A stretch of DNA of 64,000 nt from Aurelia coerulea (GCA_039566865.1 CM076960.1:6744001-6808000); one strand, 5' to 3'. Shown: positions 1-11,605, counted from the stretch's first letter. Numbers and translations are program-made. The notes: generated from the sequence alone by a model not told the origin.

Positions 1-752
1 ATTCAAGTATAACAATGACAATTAACAAGTCACGTGATTCGTTGCTAGGCAACCGAAAAACTGACGAAAATTGGTAAATTTATACCTTCTTCACCAGAAA
101 AATTCTATTTAATCAACCACTCAACCGATTTTCTCCAAATTTGTTTCAAATAGTAGGAAATATGTTATAGTTTAAAAATATATACTTTTCAAAATTTTTT
201 AGTTTCTATTTTTAGCACAATTAGCCTTAAATGAGCCTTTTGTTGCATGCATTTACTTTCATCGCAGGTTTTTGCCAGTCCTGTCCTTTTATCTGGTAAA
301 TATAGACTCAAAATGAATCAAATAAATAAGATGAAGCAAATTAGACTAAAAAAATTTATATCTTACACTTCTTTATTAGAGAAATGACGTCATAAATGTG
401 AATGATGTCATAGATATTAAATTTTGCTGACATAAGCAAATTTGAAAAATTTATATATCAAATGAAAGTACTCATCAAATGTAATCGATTGGTGCATGTT
501 TGAGATCGATCAGGCAAACGATATGAAAACTGCGAGCATTTTAAGCTTTTTCTTTGTTGACTACTCTCCAAATATGGTATTACTGTGGTCACATGATCAG
601 AGGTAGAACAATGAAATGTTTAGAATTTAATTGCCTATAAAATTTGAGTAAAAGTCACCAAAACTGGTGGTTATATCTCTTGTCGTTTTAGCGTAACACA
701 GCAAAAACTGGTAGGGGGGGCGAAAAACGCCCCCCCCAGTACAAATAGGGTT
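1..752. other. Non-coding, AT-rich stretch
   Basis: No coding frame with recognisable protein similarity and no transposon end is visible. The only clear structure is the G/C hairpin near 713-738, listed separately. Confidence 0.6.
713..738. repeat. G7/C8 hairpin
   Basis: Seven G followed by CG, five A, then CG and eight C form an almost perfect stem of about nine base pairs with an A5 loop. The sequence also starts with ACTGG and ends with CAGT, extending the symmetry. It may be the tip of a degraded foldback element or a slippage-prone homopolymer pair. No function is assigned. Confidence 0.7.
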
Positions 753-1282
753 AAATGTCTTTTTTAAATTTCAGACCTTTGTAAAAATCGGAATAATGGA
801 TCTTTCACAAATCGCTGACACTGTTTCGTAGTTATATGCATTGTGACTCTGTGTGCCAAATTTCAAGCGATCCGATTGGCCTGTTGGGTACACAAATATT
901 TTCTATTACCCACCAGTACTCCGGAATCCTGTTTCAAGGCTTTTATCAAAATGAAGCAAAAATTGCGGGAAAAGCGATTATGCATGAAAGGTCAAGCAAT
1001 AAGGCTAAAGCCCGGTCTTGGTAAAGCATTATGTCAATAACAAAGCAGCACGGGATGTCATGAACATAGCTGCAAGGTCAAGTGAGTTTACTTTAATCCC
1101 CTCATGTATATTCCCGCAATTTCTAAGGAACAGGATTCCTCCCTTTAAGATGCTCAAATTTCCAAGTAATTGCGGCTATTTCTGGAAGTGAATTGGTTTA
1201 AACAGGACTCAAATACTTATACCATCAGATTATGACAAAAACGAATAATGAAAAATATTTCGTCTTAACGGTTACAGTAACC
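753..1282. mobile_element. Truncated TTAA-flanked non-autonomous element
   Basis: This stretch is the reverse complement, with scattered differences, of 19,807 to about 20,345. It shares the terminal sequence GGTTACTGTAACCGTT read inward from 1,282 and is followed by TTAA at 1,283-1,286. Only the part next to one terminal inverted repeat is present; similarity stops near 753. It is a DNA transposon derivative with no transposase, in a decayed LINE like its full-length relative. TTAA targets point to the piggyBac or Kolobok superfamilies; which one cannot be decided by eye. Confidence 0.7.
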
Positions 1283-1286
1283 TTAA

Positions 1287-2876
1287 CAACTGTGAATTTT
1301 TGTTCCTAGTTTTATCCTTCATCTACAATCAGAGTGATTTTATTTTCTTTGCGCGCTTTATTTCTGAGCTGTTTAGCATTAGCGGTCCAGAGACATCAAT
1401 TCTATTAATTGTATGGGGATGATAAATCAACATGTATTCAGTTTTCTCAGGATCGGCAGTCAGCTTACTAATTCTCATCCATTCTGAAAAATTGAGAAAT
1501 TCTCCTCTTTGAGCATTCTCAAGTAGATTTTCAACGATGTTTGATGGTATCGTAACATGTGTAGCATCTGCATAGATGCTGGCTTACGGCAATTCTAAGC
1601 ACATTTTGAAATCATTCAAGTAGATTATGAACAGAAGTGACCGCAAGTTATGATCTTAGCCGATGACTTGTGCCTGACCACTGTGCAAAACTGTTTCCTG
1701 TTTTGCAAATATGACATAGACCAGGCGCCTGTTATTCCTATTATACCAAATTTCTCTAGCTTTTCCAATAAGATAGTGTGGTCAACTGTATCAACTTTTT
1801 TTGGTCGAGAAAAATAGCCATGTTCACCTCTCTTCTGTCCATGGTGGCGTACCAGGAGTCAGTAATGTTTATCAAAGATGTTATTGTTAAGTACTGTTAT
1901 TGTTATTGTTATTGTTATTGTTATTGTTATTGTTTGTTATGCTATTGTTAAGTACTGTTTGCGAAAAGCAGCCTTGTTTTTTGTGGAAATGGGCTGAAGA
2001 AACTCAAATATCTGGTCATGCACAATCTTTTCCAAAATTCTTGAGAAGATAGGAATCAAAGAGATTGGCCTGTAATTGTTTGCATCATTTTTTTGGACCG
2101 GGTTTGAAAATCGGAATGACACTTGTTAATTTTCAAATGTCTGGAAAAACACCAGTTTCTAGGGATGCATCGTATATCATCGCCAACCGTTCCCAGATAC
2201 AATCCCTATAATACTTTACTAGTTTTGATGAGAGTTTATTTGGCCCCTGTGCTTTTCCAATCTTTAATTTGGATATTGCGTTTTAATACACGAGAAATAT
2301 CTATTAACTTTAAACTAAAATTTTTTGGCGCTGATATTGATAAGAGTTTCGACGAGAGTTTTTCGGCTAGTTTTGGACATACTGTAGCAAAATCGTGGTT
2401 AATAACTTCGGCAGGTGAGTTTTTGCCCTTCAATGTTGATACTAGAGACCCGTACAGGGTGACTTTCCCCTATTCAATACCTAATTTACAGCCTTCCACA
2501 TACGTTTTGAATTTCATTTATCTTTATTCAAGAGACCCAAGATAGTATCACTGCAACGCATTTTGTATTGCTTTAGTTACTTTTTTATGAACTGTACAAA
2601 GTATCTTATATGCCTGTCATCGACCAGGAGACTTGAGCGCATTCTTCTTTGCCCTATCTCTCTCCTTCAAAGTTTTCTTATTTCAGGAGTTATCCATGCT
2701 GCAGGATTAGGACGCATTCCCTTTTTGCATGAATTCAAAAGATTGATTCAAAAATCTCCTGAAACGTGGCTGCCACATTGTTTGGATTGCTGGCAAGGGG
2801 GCTGAGGATGGCCTCCAATTCAATTTGTTGCAGATCATATTTAAAAGCTACCCTATCGTATTTGTTTGTTAATGCG
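1287..2876 (-). pseudogene. LINE reverse transcriptase, decayed (3' part of LINE A)
   Basis: Minus-strand pieces in several frames resemble the RT of CR1/L2/Jockey-type LINEs. In order of translation there is a pre-RT segment (2,236-2,433), NNYRPISLIPIFSRILEKIV near 2,030-2,090, a palm segment near 1,800-1,860, LLFIIYLNDF near 1,610-1,640, the catalytic box read as YADA instead of YADD near 1,563-1,577, and a post-RT piece with TADPEKTEYML near 1,450. Stops, frameshifts and a TTATTG microsatellite break it. It is one half of a LINE whose 5' half resumes at 9,040 beyond the BEL insertion: endonuclease-end sequence reads on across the insertion. The loss of the second catalytic Asp and the broken frames make it inactive. 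Confidence 0.85.
1890..1937. repeat. (TTATTG)n microsatellite
   Basis: About eight consecutive TTATTG-like hexamers. Partial units with TTAAGTACTG flank it on both sides, so a longer unit was duplicated as well. It lies inside the decayed LINE. Confidence 0.9.
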
Positions 2877-2881
2877 GGATT

Positions 2882-3211
2882 TGTGGAAACGTCAATCCAC
2901 CTGCTGCTAATACCACACCAGTGCAGGAATAACACAGAGACTAGGCTTGTTCTAAATAGAGGACTGTATCATTCTAACTTCGACAAATCCGTTCTCAGCT
3001 GACACGTATGGTCGTTCACGGCCCGATCTAGCTCAAAAGAGATAGAGTAAACAACTGCACGCCCCTATAACATAGTCGTGCCAAAAACACATACGCAAGC
3101 GGTCACATGCATCTACAATGAACCAATAAGCGTTTTAATTACGTACCAATTTATCACTTACGTTTAGACACATATCCCAGTAAATTTTCAAAACTACAAC
3201 GCGCCTCCACA
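2882..3211 (-). repeat. BEL 3' LTR
   Basis: 330 bp, with TGTGGAAACG at the left end and GCGCCTCCACA at the right end. It is the downstream (3') LTR for the minus-strand element. It differs from the other LTR at about six sites, mostly transitions. Confidence 0.95.
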
Positions 3212-3232
3212 TACTCCTCCCTGCTTGACCCC
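3212..3232 (-). promoter_or_regulatory. BEL polypurine tract
   Basis: On the minus strand the bases next to the 3' LTR read AAGCAGGGAGGAGTA, a purine-rich run directly abutting the LTR. This is where plus-strand DNA synthesis would be primed during reverse transcription. Confidence 0.7.
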
Positions 3233-4312
3233 CTAGGATCCAAGCATAGCCCTAGTCTTCCAGCCAGAGTCCAAAGCCGCAACTCGCCTAGCTGGTCTAT
3301 CTCTAACTACTTCAAGTGGCTGGATATTTTCTTCTGTCTGATTCTGCTTCTCTTCTATAGGTACATCATTTCCTGCTTTTACATTTTTAGCTTCAATCTC
3401 GAGAGGATATAACTTCTGAACTGGTCGATTAAGATATACTGGCTTACCCTTTGCAACTAATCTAACTTTTGCACCTCTCGTATGACCATTTTTTCCAACT
3501 ATCAGTTCTTCCACAACTCCTACCTTCCAGTTGCATCTACTAACATGCTCTTCATACACCAAAACTGGATCTCCAACTTTCACTACTCGACCATTTATCT
3601 GTCTATTTCCTTTCTGATACTCTCTAAGATCAGCTAAATACTCCCTTCTCCAACGATTCCAAAAATGCTCCTTTTTACGAGCTAAATATCTGAATCTTTT
3701 CAAAAACTTACTGTCTGTGATGTCATCTTCTACAGTATGATCAGGAATGGATATAAGCCTCCTCCCACAAATGAGATGTGCTGGGGTTAACACTTCACTT
3801 CCCACCTCATCATACTCATACGTTAAGGGCCTGGAATTCAACGTTCCCTCCACTTCCACAAGGATTGTTTGTAGCTCTTCAAATGTCATTCTTGCATTAC
3901 TCAAAACCTTTCTCAAACACCTCTTCATTGTCCCTATCATACGTTCGTACGCCGCCCCCCACCAGGGAGCCTTACTTAGATTGAATCTCCATGTTATCCC
4001 CTGCTGTGCTATGTACCCCCTAAATCCTTGATCTTTATACAATTTCTTTAACAATACTTTTGCAGCCTTAAATGTCTTAGCATTGTCTGACACAATCAAA
4101 GATGGTGTTCCTCTTCTGGCTGCAAATCTTCTCAAACAATTTAAGAAGACCTGAACAGTCATATCTGATACTAACTCTAAATGTACGGCTCTTGTCACAC
4201 AGCATGCAAAGATAACAATGTAAACCTTTTGCATCACACCCTTTCTTTCTTTCACATAAAGAGGTCCTGCGAAATCTACACCTACATTTGAAAAGGCTGG
4301 TGCCTCTTGCAC
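3233..4312 (-). pseudogene. BEL integrase domain (pol C-terminal part)
   Basis: This 359-codon open frame continues the upstream RT frame after one in-frame TGA at 4,313-4,315, so it is the last part of pol and not a separate gene. The integrase catalytic core is visible with Asp in VGVDFAGP (about residue 13), Asp in LIVSDNAKTF (about 76) and Glu in WWGAAYERM (about 125), the D,D,E triad. A BEL-type C-terminal segment follows, with TPAHLICGRRL, an SH3-like region (VVKVGDPVLVYEE) and the LYPLE motif. It would join retrotransposon DNA to the genome. The premature stop should cut it off from the rest of pol. Confidence 0.9.
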
Positions 4313-6550
4313 TCAAAAATCAGGTAGATCTGCAACCGGTGGTGTTTCAAAAGCTTTACCTTGCACTCTCTTACACACAATACAATCTCTTAAGATGTTT
4401 TTCACAGTCTGTCTTCCGCTCGGCACCCAAAACTTAGATCTTACTTCTGCTAAAGTTGATCTTAGGCCACTATGATGAACACGCTTATGACAATCTTCAA
4501 CAATCAACTTTGTAAGATGATTCTGCCTGGGAATTATTATTGGTTGTCTAGCATCAAAACACAAATCAGAATTTCCCAGTCTACCCTTACATTTTAGGAG
4601 CCCATTATACTCAACTATCTGCAGATCTTTTGCTAGCACTTTATAATTGCTCTGTTCTTTCAACCTTCCTTGAAAATCAAGGATCCACAATCTTTCAGCA
4701 TTCACAATTTCGTCTCTTGTCAACTCTCCTTTAGTTACAAGAACTCCCCTTCGCTTAGCCTTTAAATTAGAAACGAACCTTTTAACCCATGCTGTCACAC
4801 GATACAAGTGCTGTATGCTACTAAATGCTTCAACTTTCATAACATTCCCAACTGAAGCATTCACTTTCTCACTGGCACTCAATACAACAGATTTTTTCTC
4901 TTCTTCACGAGTTTCTACTGTCTCTAATTTTTCTGGTTTTTTGGGCCATTCATCTTTACTTTGAAGCCATTCTGGGCCTTTCCACCACAACTTTGCCTCA
5001 CTCAATTCAAAAGCTCCAACACCCCTAGAACCTATATCAGCTGGATTCTCCTCACTCTTACAATAGCCCCAATCACTCTTTCTTGTTATTTTCAAGATTT
5101 CATATACTCGATGTCTAACAAACTGTTTCCACTCACCTTTGTTATTTATCCAACTCAACACAGTTTTACTATCTGTCCACATTCTCACATACTCCAGTTC
5201 TAACTCAGTTTCCAATGCCTTTCTTACAGTATCCATCAATAGAGCTAACGTTCCACCAGCCATAAGTTCTAATCTAGGGATAGTCTGGGTTTTGACAGGT
5301 GCAACCCGGGTTTTAGACGTTAACAGGGTTACAGTGACCCCCTCTGTAGACTCACAAACAAAGTATATAACTGCACAATAAGCTTTTAAGCTGGCATCTG
5401 CAAATCCATGCAAGCTATATTTTGCTGACTCACTTTTCATTCCATGACCACATCTCGGGATACTTATTTGCTGAACTCTCTTTAATTGTCTCACCCATGC
5501 TTCCCACTGCTTCCTTTCATCTCCACTTATCTCTTCATCCCACGATCTCTTCTCTACACACAATTGCTGAAATAACACTTTTAAACTCACAACTATGGGA
5601 TTAACTATGCCTAATGGATCATAAAGGCTTGCTAGAATACTCAAGATATTTCTTTTTGTTGGAGTCAAAGCCTCGCATTTTGTTACAATGTTTCCAAACC
5701 CAAATACAAATTGGTCTGTCTCACATTTCCACTGTATTCCTAACACTTTCTCCATAGCTGGATCTTTCTGTACATTCCCTAGGGAAACCTTAGCATATGT
5801 CTCGTCATCTCCTAACTCTCTCTTGCTTTCTCTGTTTTTCTCACATTCTACGATCTTCTCTCTAACCTGATGATCATTCGTTAGCCATTTTCTTAGTCGA
5901 AACCCTCCTTCAGACATTCTAGACTTTGCAAGGTCATGCAGTTTCAAAGTACCTTCTCGAGTTTGATTACCCCCTACAAGATCATCGACAAATAGGCTTC
6001 TTTTCATTATGCCTACAAATTCCGGATCAACATTTTGAAACTTGTCTAGGTGAAATTGAATTGTGGCATTTAATAAGAACGGCGAGGAATTTACCCCGAA
6101 TGCAACACGACATAATCTATACTCCACTGGTTGAATCACTTTTGAATTTATATCTTCAACCCAAAGAAATCTAAGACAATCTCTATCCCGTTCTTCTACC
6201 TCTACATTCAAGAATGCCTTCTCTATGCCTCCCACTAGCGCAATTCTCTTCTCTCGGAATCTAACCAGTATATCAAACAAAAGTGGAGTTAATGCTGGGC
6301 CTACATGGAGACAATCATTCAATGACACACCTCCCTTTTCCTTCGACGAAGCATCAAAAACCATCCTAACTTTCGTTGTTTTTGCATCCTTTCGAACAAC
6401 AGGGTGGTTTGGGAGATAATGAATCTTATCTGATTTTTCAAGTTCACACACTCTTTCTATTATCCCTCTGTCCAACTGTTCTTTAATTATACGATCACAC
6501 TCTTGCAATATTTCAGGTTCCTGTCTCAATTTACTCACCTGTCCTTTCAA
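4313..6550 (-). pseudogene. BEL reverse transcriptase, RNase H and integrase zinc-binding region
   Basis: A 745-codon open frame. The RT palm shows VRMVFDAS (about residue 62), motif A near residue 108 and the FVDD catalytic box near 187-190. Motif A reads ALVGGIEKAF, so the Asp expected just before IEKAF is Gly; a single A-to-G change would explain this. RNase H follows with Asp in GFADAS (about 385), Glu in PRLELM (about 428) and Asp in WTDS (about 460). The end holds an HHCC integrase zinc-binding module (HRVHHSG, CIVCKR). The frame begins out of register with the gag-protease frame because of a one-base indel near 6,590 and ends at TGA before the integrase core. It is a recently inactivated pol copy. 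Confidence 0.92.
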
Positions 6551-6555
6551 TCTTT

Positions 6556-8619
6556 TTAAACTATTCCAATAATTTGATGGGAGTTTATCATGACTTCCTT
6601 CCTTGGCAATCCTACCTTATACCTTTCTCCGTTAAATGAGATATTATCTTTTAAGGCCTCGTGTACCTCATTCTCCTCCCGTATTCCAACTGTTTCCAAG
6701 TCCCAAAGCTTCTTCACACTTTTCTCCAACTCTCTTTCTTCTTCTTTCTTACCATGATCTTCATCCTTCATCACCTCACTACCAACCAAATTCACATTCA
6801 TTTCACTTCTCACTCTCTCCCCCCTTAAGGGACCAGAGAGCACCCAACCTAATTTTGTTTCTACAGCAACTGGGTCATACTGCTCCCCCCTTATAGTTCT
6901 GTCTCCTTGGAAACACCAGAGGTAATCCGAGCCTATAAGAACTTCCACTTCTAGAATATCTGCATTTTTACATACATTAGAAAACCACAACCCTTTCAAG
7001 TGTTTATACTGCATCTTTCTCACTTCTATATGCTCATTTCTGATACTAGATATACTTGGAACTAAATATGCTTCAATTTTAGTCCCTTCCCCACCATTTA
7101 CAGGGCACAATTCAAACTGAAATACTTCCTTTGACCCCTTAATGGTCCCTTCCTGCCCGAAAGTACTTATTTCAATGGTCTCCTTTCTAATGGGCTGTAA
7201 TCCTGACACAACTCTTGGAGTAACAAAAGATCTCTGACTGCCTGTATCAAACAGAACTCTAACTCTCACTGCACTACCTAGGCCTGCACATTTCACTAAA
7301 GCTTGCGCTGTCTGCAAAGCTATGCTACACTCTGTCCCTACATGCAGAATTGGACTCGTGCTAGTCCCCGTAGAGCCTGCTGATTCCCCAGGGCTGTCGC
7401 ATAGAGAAATATGATGTTTCCCCTTACAACGCGCGCAAGAAAAATTTGAATTACATTTCCAAAAAACGTGACCCTTTCGCATGCACAAATAGCAACGACC
7501 ATACTTACGAGCAAGCTGTTTTCTCTGTTCTATAGATGTAATTTCTTTACAATCGTGATGCTCATGATTTCCTTTACAAAATGCACAAAATAGGTTTTTC
7601 GTTTTAGTCACAAGTGTGCTGGCCGTCGCTGGCTTAGCGGCAGCAGCTACATCATCTCTCTTCCCGTGATAATCGAGCCTAACGTTTTTCTTCTCCACTC
7701 GTCCATATTCTTCTCTCAGTTCTAATTCAATCCGAATCTGTTCTAGCATTTCATCTACTTTCCAGTTCAAGTAATCTCTTCCGCGCGTAATCTGCAAGCG
7801 AATTCGCTCAGGCAATTTCTTGATGATTCCTGGAACAACAATGCTTTCATAACTTACTGGATTCACGTCCAAAGCTTCTAGCGCTCTGTGATTACATTCC
7901 ACCGCGTCGTATAGTTTCCTGAGCCTCACAATGTCCCATTCGTTAAAAACAGGCTGCAAGCTCAACAGTGCATCAACATGCGCTTGATGTATTACTGACT
8001 TTCTTCCGAACCTTTTCTGCAATGCTTCTATTGCCAATCCATAATTTGCAGCAGTCGTACGAAATCCTGTGATGCTTGATTTTGCTGCACCTGACACGTA
8101 ACGACGCAAATATGCAAATTTGTCAACATCCGAAATGTCCCCATTATCATGAACCGCACTTTGGAACGTGTCCCAAAATTCCTGCCATTGTTCTGGCCTT
8201 CCCGTAAAAGTTGGCATCTCTAACTTGGGCAATTTTGCTTGAACTTTGCTCCTCGTATTCGACTGAGAAGTTTCCACAACCACTGCCGATGCAGTGTCCA
8301 TTTCTAGATATTTTTCTATGCCAACCAATGCGGCAGTCATTTCCGATCTCATACCACCAGACTCCTGTATTTCCGAAAATATCTGTCGATCGCCATCTTC
8401 TTTTTCCGCTACAGCTTCTGTCAACAAATCCAGAACTTTCTCGTCCAATCCTTCCAATCTTTTCAACTGATCGACCAAACTTGCCTTCAGTTGAAGAGCC
8501 AAATCTACGTTCCTTTGTGTCGAATCAGTTGTCAGCAATGTTTCCGTTCTCTTCAAGGTCTCCGTCACAAAAAGACTATGTCCCTTTCGTTTCTTGACAT
8601 TTTTCTTCAAGTCAGCCAT
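6556..8619 (-). pseudogene. BEL gag and aspartic protease
   Basis: A 687-codon open frame starting at ATG 8,619, about 90 bases after the 5' LTR. Residues 1-90 are charged and probably coiled-coil. Residues about 130-300 resemble the DUF1759 capsid-like region of BEL Gag (KLEMPTFTGRPEQWQEFWDT). Three cysteine/histidine clusters follow: CAFCKGNHEHHDC (345-357), CYLCMRKGHVFWKC (376-389) and CARCKGKHHISLC (395-407). The aspartic protease has VLFDTGSQRSF with the catalytic Asp at about 458. Gag packages the RNA and the protease matures Gag-Pol. The frame ends at 6,556 because of a one-base shift that separates it from RT. The first 87 codons occur again in the second copy of the duplication. Confidence 0.93.
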
Positions 8620-8687
8620 GTCTTTTCCTACACTGGCTGTGATTCAGTTGTCTTCAAATCGTTTTATCCAGTTCCAATCTTCAATCT

Positions 8688-8705
8688 ATCCGCTCGTGTG
8701 GACCA
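8688..8705 (-). promoter_or_regulatory. BEL primer-binding site
   Basis: Four bases inside the 5' LTR the minus strand reads TGGTCCACACGAGCGGAT. It starts with the TGG that pairs with a tRNA CCA end. I did not identify which tRNA it matches. Confidence 0.65.
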
Positions 8706-8709
8706 TCTA

Positions 8710-9039
8710 TGTGGAAGCGTCAATCCACCTGCTGCTAATACCACACCAGTGCAGGAATAACACAGAGACTAGGCTTGTTCTAGATAGAGGACTGTATCAT
8801 TCTAACTTCGACAAATCCGTTCTCAACTGACACGTATGGCCGTTCACGGCCCGATCTAGCTCAAAAGGGATAGAGTAAACAACTGCACGCCCCTATAACA
8901 TAGTCGTGCCAAAAACACATACGCAAGCGGTCACATGCATCTACAATGAACCAATAAGCGTTTTAATTACGTACCAATTTATCACTTACGTTTAGACATA
9001 TATCCCAGTAAATTTTCAAAACTACAACGCGCCTCCACA
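8710..9039 (-). repeat. BEL 5' LTR
   Basis: 330 bp, TGTGGAAGCG to CCTCCACA, the promoter LTR of the minus-strand element. It is identical by eye to the LTR at 22,107-22,436 in the second copy of the duplication, and about 2% different from its partner at 2,882-3,211. Confidence 0.95.
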
Positions 9040-10779
9040 GGATTCTAATATCTTTGGTTTATTGTTTTTGAGTCTTTGGGCGGCTGTTTTACGTATTCCG
9101 TACACCAGATAATGATCAACCATCCCTAGCTCCAAGACGTCTACTTCAGATATGAATTGTTTTCTAGTGGTAGAGAAATGGTCAATTAATGTTTTGCGGA
9201 ATCGTTGTTCACTATGCTCGTTGGTTGTTGTAGAAACTCTGGTATAGCTCTTATTGAAGGTGTTGTGGCGCAGTGGTGTAATCCTCTGACTTTGCAGCCA
9301 GAAGAGTCAGGCGGAGTGGGTTCGATACTCGGTACGACCCCACCACTTGAGCGTCATGACAAGGGGTCATGGACTGGATTAGGTCTGCCCTACTTCTGCG
9401 ATCCCAGCGCTTGGCGCGGAAAAACGCAACTTCACCTTCACCTTCACCTTAATCAATTGCTCAAGCTGATATTCAAAGTAAATTGCCTTAAGCCTCTTTG
9501 TATTGCTATTTTCTTTGCTCGCGAGGTCACAGTCTATATCACCAATCAATTAGTTTCTTTTTCCTCTTTATCTAGCTGTTTTAGAGTGTCCCTAAGATTT
9601 TCAAATGATTCTTCATCAACTCCTTATGCTGGAGGACGATACCAACAAACAACAAAAAAAGGTTTTGCATTGATTGATGAAATTTCAATGGACAGTAGCT
9701 CCAATTGAACGCTTGTCAGATTTATGGTTGGGTATGGCAGACTCTCTTTTACATTTAAAGCTACCCAACCTCCGTTTGCATCACGGTAATTTTGAAAAAT
9801 GCAATAGGCAGTGATATTAACCTCTGAATCCTCTATTTTTTCATTCAGACATTTCACTTAGGCCAATTTTGTCAATATCATTTTTTCTGATGATGATTTC
9901 AAGATTGCGCTTACGTTTTCTAAGAGAAAATGTATTCATAAGCGCTATTTTTAGACCATTTCCCTTCCCCCTTGTTACCAGGCCTATTATTGACAGCAAT
10001 GTGAAAGCTTTGACACCACTAACATTATTTGATAAATTTACTGACATTTCTATCGCTAATATGGAGTCCATATATTTCCATGGGTAACTAAACGTTACAT
10101 TACTATATTCATGATGATGGCCAGTCCGTTGATGGTCCTCTATTTGTTAAGAAGCTTGTTTACTCTCGTGGCTTTCGCAATGAGAGGCATGTTGTCCACA
10201 CCCTTTAAGATTGATGACAATGCATTTCTTGATTTTGGATTATTCTTCTAAACTTGATTGCATATATCCATGGTCTCCTTGCCTATCTTCTCTTGGATGT
10301 TCGTATTCAGGATATTTGTTCCGACGTGCACAATAATTATATCGTTGTTGCTCTTTGCTGCCCTCTACACTGCTGGGTTAATTTTCATACCACTTGCAAA
10401 TTTTATTTCTACATCACGTTGTTCGTTGGAAAGCCTTTATGCATTCACATGCTGCAATTCGGAGTCCCCCACGATCAGAACTTCTATTTTTTTACTTTAT
10501 CGGTTCTTGTTCAGCTGTTCTTTCGTGACATGGCTGTAATGGACCTTGTCTGGTTTTTCTCCTTCGATTTTGTTTGCCTTGACCTGTCATGAGCTTGTTT
10601 ACTTTGGCTGTATCAGTCTCTTTTTTCTCGCTTTGTTCGTTGGTTTTGTTCGAAGTATCACGAGACAAAGGGTTCTTATCCGATGATAATACAGAAACTC
10701 GATTGTAAGTGGCTTGAGTCATTTTATTACTATAGAGTAATAATAATAATAATAATGCTTTTCTTTCACTATAGCTCAC
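9040..10779 (-). pseudogene. LINE A 5' part: SGNH-like domain and AP endonuclease, decayed
   Basis: This continues the LINE interrupted by BEL. Translating leftward from about 10,470, the frame reads KIEVLIVGDSELQHVN, then IIIVHVGTN. These are the GDS and HVGTN blocks of the SGNH hydrolase (esterase-like) domain found in ORF1 or at the ORF2 start of many CR1/L2-type LINEs. An endonuclease follows near 9,624-10,071, with KIALMNTFSLRKRK, IIIRKNDIDKIGLSE, NGGWVALNVKESLPYP and LLSIEISSINAKPFFVVCWY. The region near 9,045-9,250 holds the endonuclease end (TLIDHFSTTRK). A lysine-rich piece (10,492-10,779) lies upstream. Several stops and shifts make it dead. A SINE splits the endonuclease at 9,260-9,450. 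Confidence 0.82.
9260..9450 (+). mobile_element. tRNA-derived SINE
   Basis: An A-box-like TGGCGCAGTGGT (9,266-9,277) and a B-box-like GGTTCGATACTC (9,319-9,330) are spaced as in a tRNA promoter. A body of about 100 bases follows, and the 3' tail is three TTCACC repeats (9,431-9,450). It sits antisense inside the LINE endonuclease, whose reading resumes on both sides. I could not make out a target duplication. It would be transcribed by RNA polymerase III and moved by a LINE. It is not a functional tRNA gene because the stems do not fold as a full cloverleaf by eye. An identical copy is at 22,657-22,847. Confidence 0.8.
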
Positions 10780-11605
10780 ATGTCATTATACACGGCTGCA
10801 ACGAGACATCCTCAATGTCCTACTCTAGAACCAGATGGTGATTCAATTATGATGTCAGATATGCCACCAACATCTTATGATGGTCTGCTGTTGGGCTGGT
10901 AAGTCTCTTCTATTGGGTGTCTAATAATGTCCTCCTTTCTCTAAAGAATCATCAATACTCAATTACTGGTAATGGAATTTATGTTCTTCGTACTTACATG
11001 GTTTTGATAACACGTTTAAAACGTTATTTTGAGCAATACGTTTTAAAAAAATGTTGAACCTTGCCTGAAATCTAAAGTTTTTTATTCATTGTTTAAGTTT
11101 CCAATTATAGTGTGCTCTCTTTCCGATATTTGAGACCACGTTGAATGTCGATGCAATATGTTCAATCACAAACAAAAGCATTGTAATCATCTGTTCAATT
11201 TATTATACGTCATCTGACAGCTCTCTTCAAGAGACATGGAATGGTGGTGTTCTCAGTGATCTAAGATCATCCTGCCAAAAACCTAGACTCACTTCTTTAT
11301 TTTTCTAGCTGACCACGCGTTGAAAAGAGGCTGTTAGATTTTAGGAAAGGTCGCAAATTTTCAACTCTCTATCCTTTGAATTGACGACACACTGCATCAA
11401 ATAAACTTTGCCGCGGGCGCTTTGTGCACCCTTCGGTACTAATAGGGCTAATTAATGTTGATGAGCTTTTTAATTGCTTTCATCTAGATGACATTATACA
11501 CCATCATAATTATTATTGTGCTCTAGCAGTAACGAACACATCACTGATTGAATTATGATTTCAAATGGTCATGGTTTAAATGGTGAATAACCTTGGTGCC
11601 ACGTT
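10780..11605. other. Non-coding stretch
   Basis: No supported gene. Contains an (AAT)n tract just before it at 10,738-10,756 and otherwise unremarkable AT-rich sequence. Confidence 0.5.

Larger units (their letters stand above)
2882..9039 (-). mobile_element. BEL/Pao LTR retrotransposon, full length, mutated
   Basis: Two 330-bp LTRs (2,882-3,211 and 8,710-9,039) start TGTGGA and end TCCACA and are flanked by a perfect 5-bp target duplication, GGATT, at 2,877-2,881 and 9,040-9,044. The coding strand is minus. Gag, aspartic protease, RT, RNase H and integrase follow in the order protease-RT-RNase H-integrase usual for BEL/Pao. A primer-binding site and a polypurine tract sit at the expected places. 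About six differences separate the LTRs by eye (roughly 2%), so the insertion is moderately old. One frameshift (near 6,590), one in-frame TGA (4,313-4,315) and loss of a catalytic RT residue make this copy non-autonomous. It interrupts an older LINE. Confidence 0.95.

Noticed and set aside
3747..6896. Plus-strand open frames of 60-94 codons across the BEL pol region
   Set aside because: They are antisense to recognisable RT, RNase H and integrase motifs and have no domain of their own.
8211..8830. Plus-strand frames up to 128 codons over BEL gag and LTR (and repeats at 21,888-22,227)
   Set aside because: Antisense shadows of gag; part of the LTR, not a gene.
9260..9330. Genuine tRNA gene
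   Set aside because: A and B boxes are present, but acceptor and anticodon stems do not pair convincingly, and a SINE body and tail follow.
9205..9708. 167-codon plus-strand frame, present twice (also 22,602-23,105)
   Set aside because: It runs through the SINE and antisense to the LINE endonuclease. The identical second copy reflects the duplication, not conservation.
10254..10592. 112-codon plus-strand frame with hydrophobic, membrane-like composition
   Set aside because: It is antisense to the GDS/HVGTN blocks of the LINE, which explain the sequence better.
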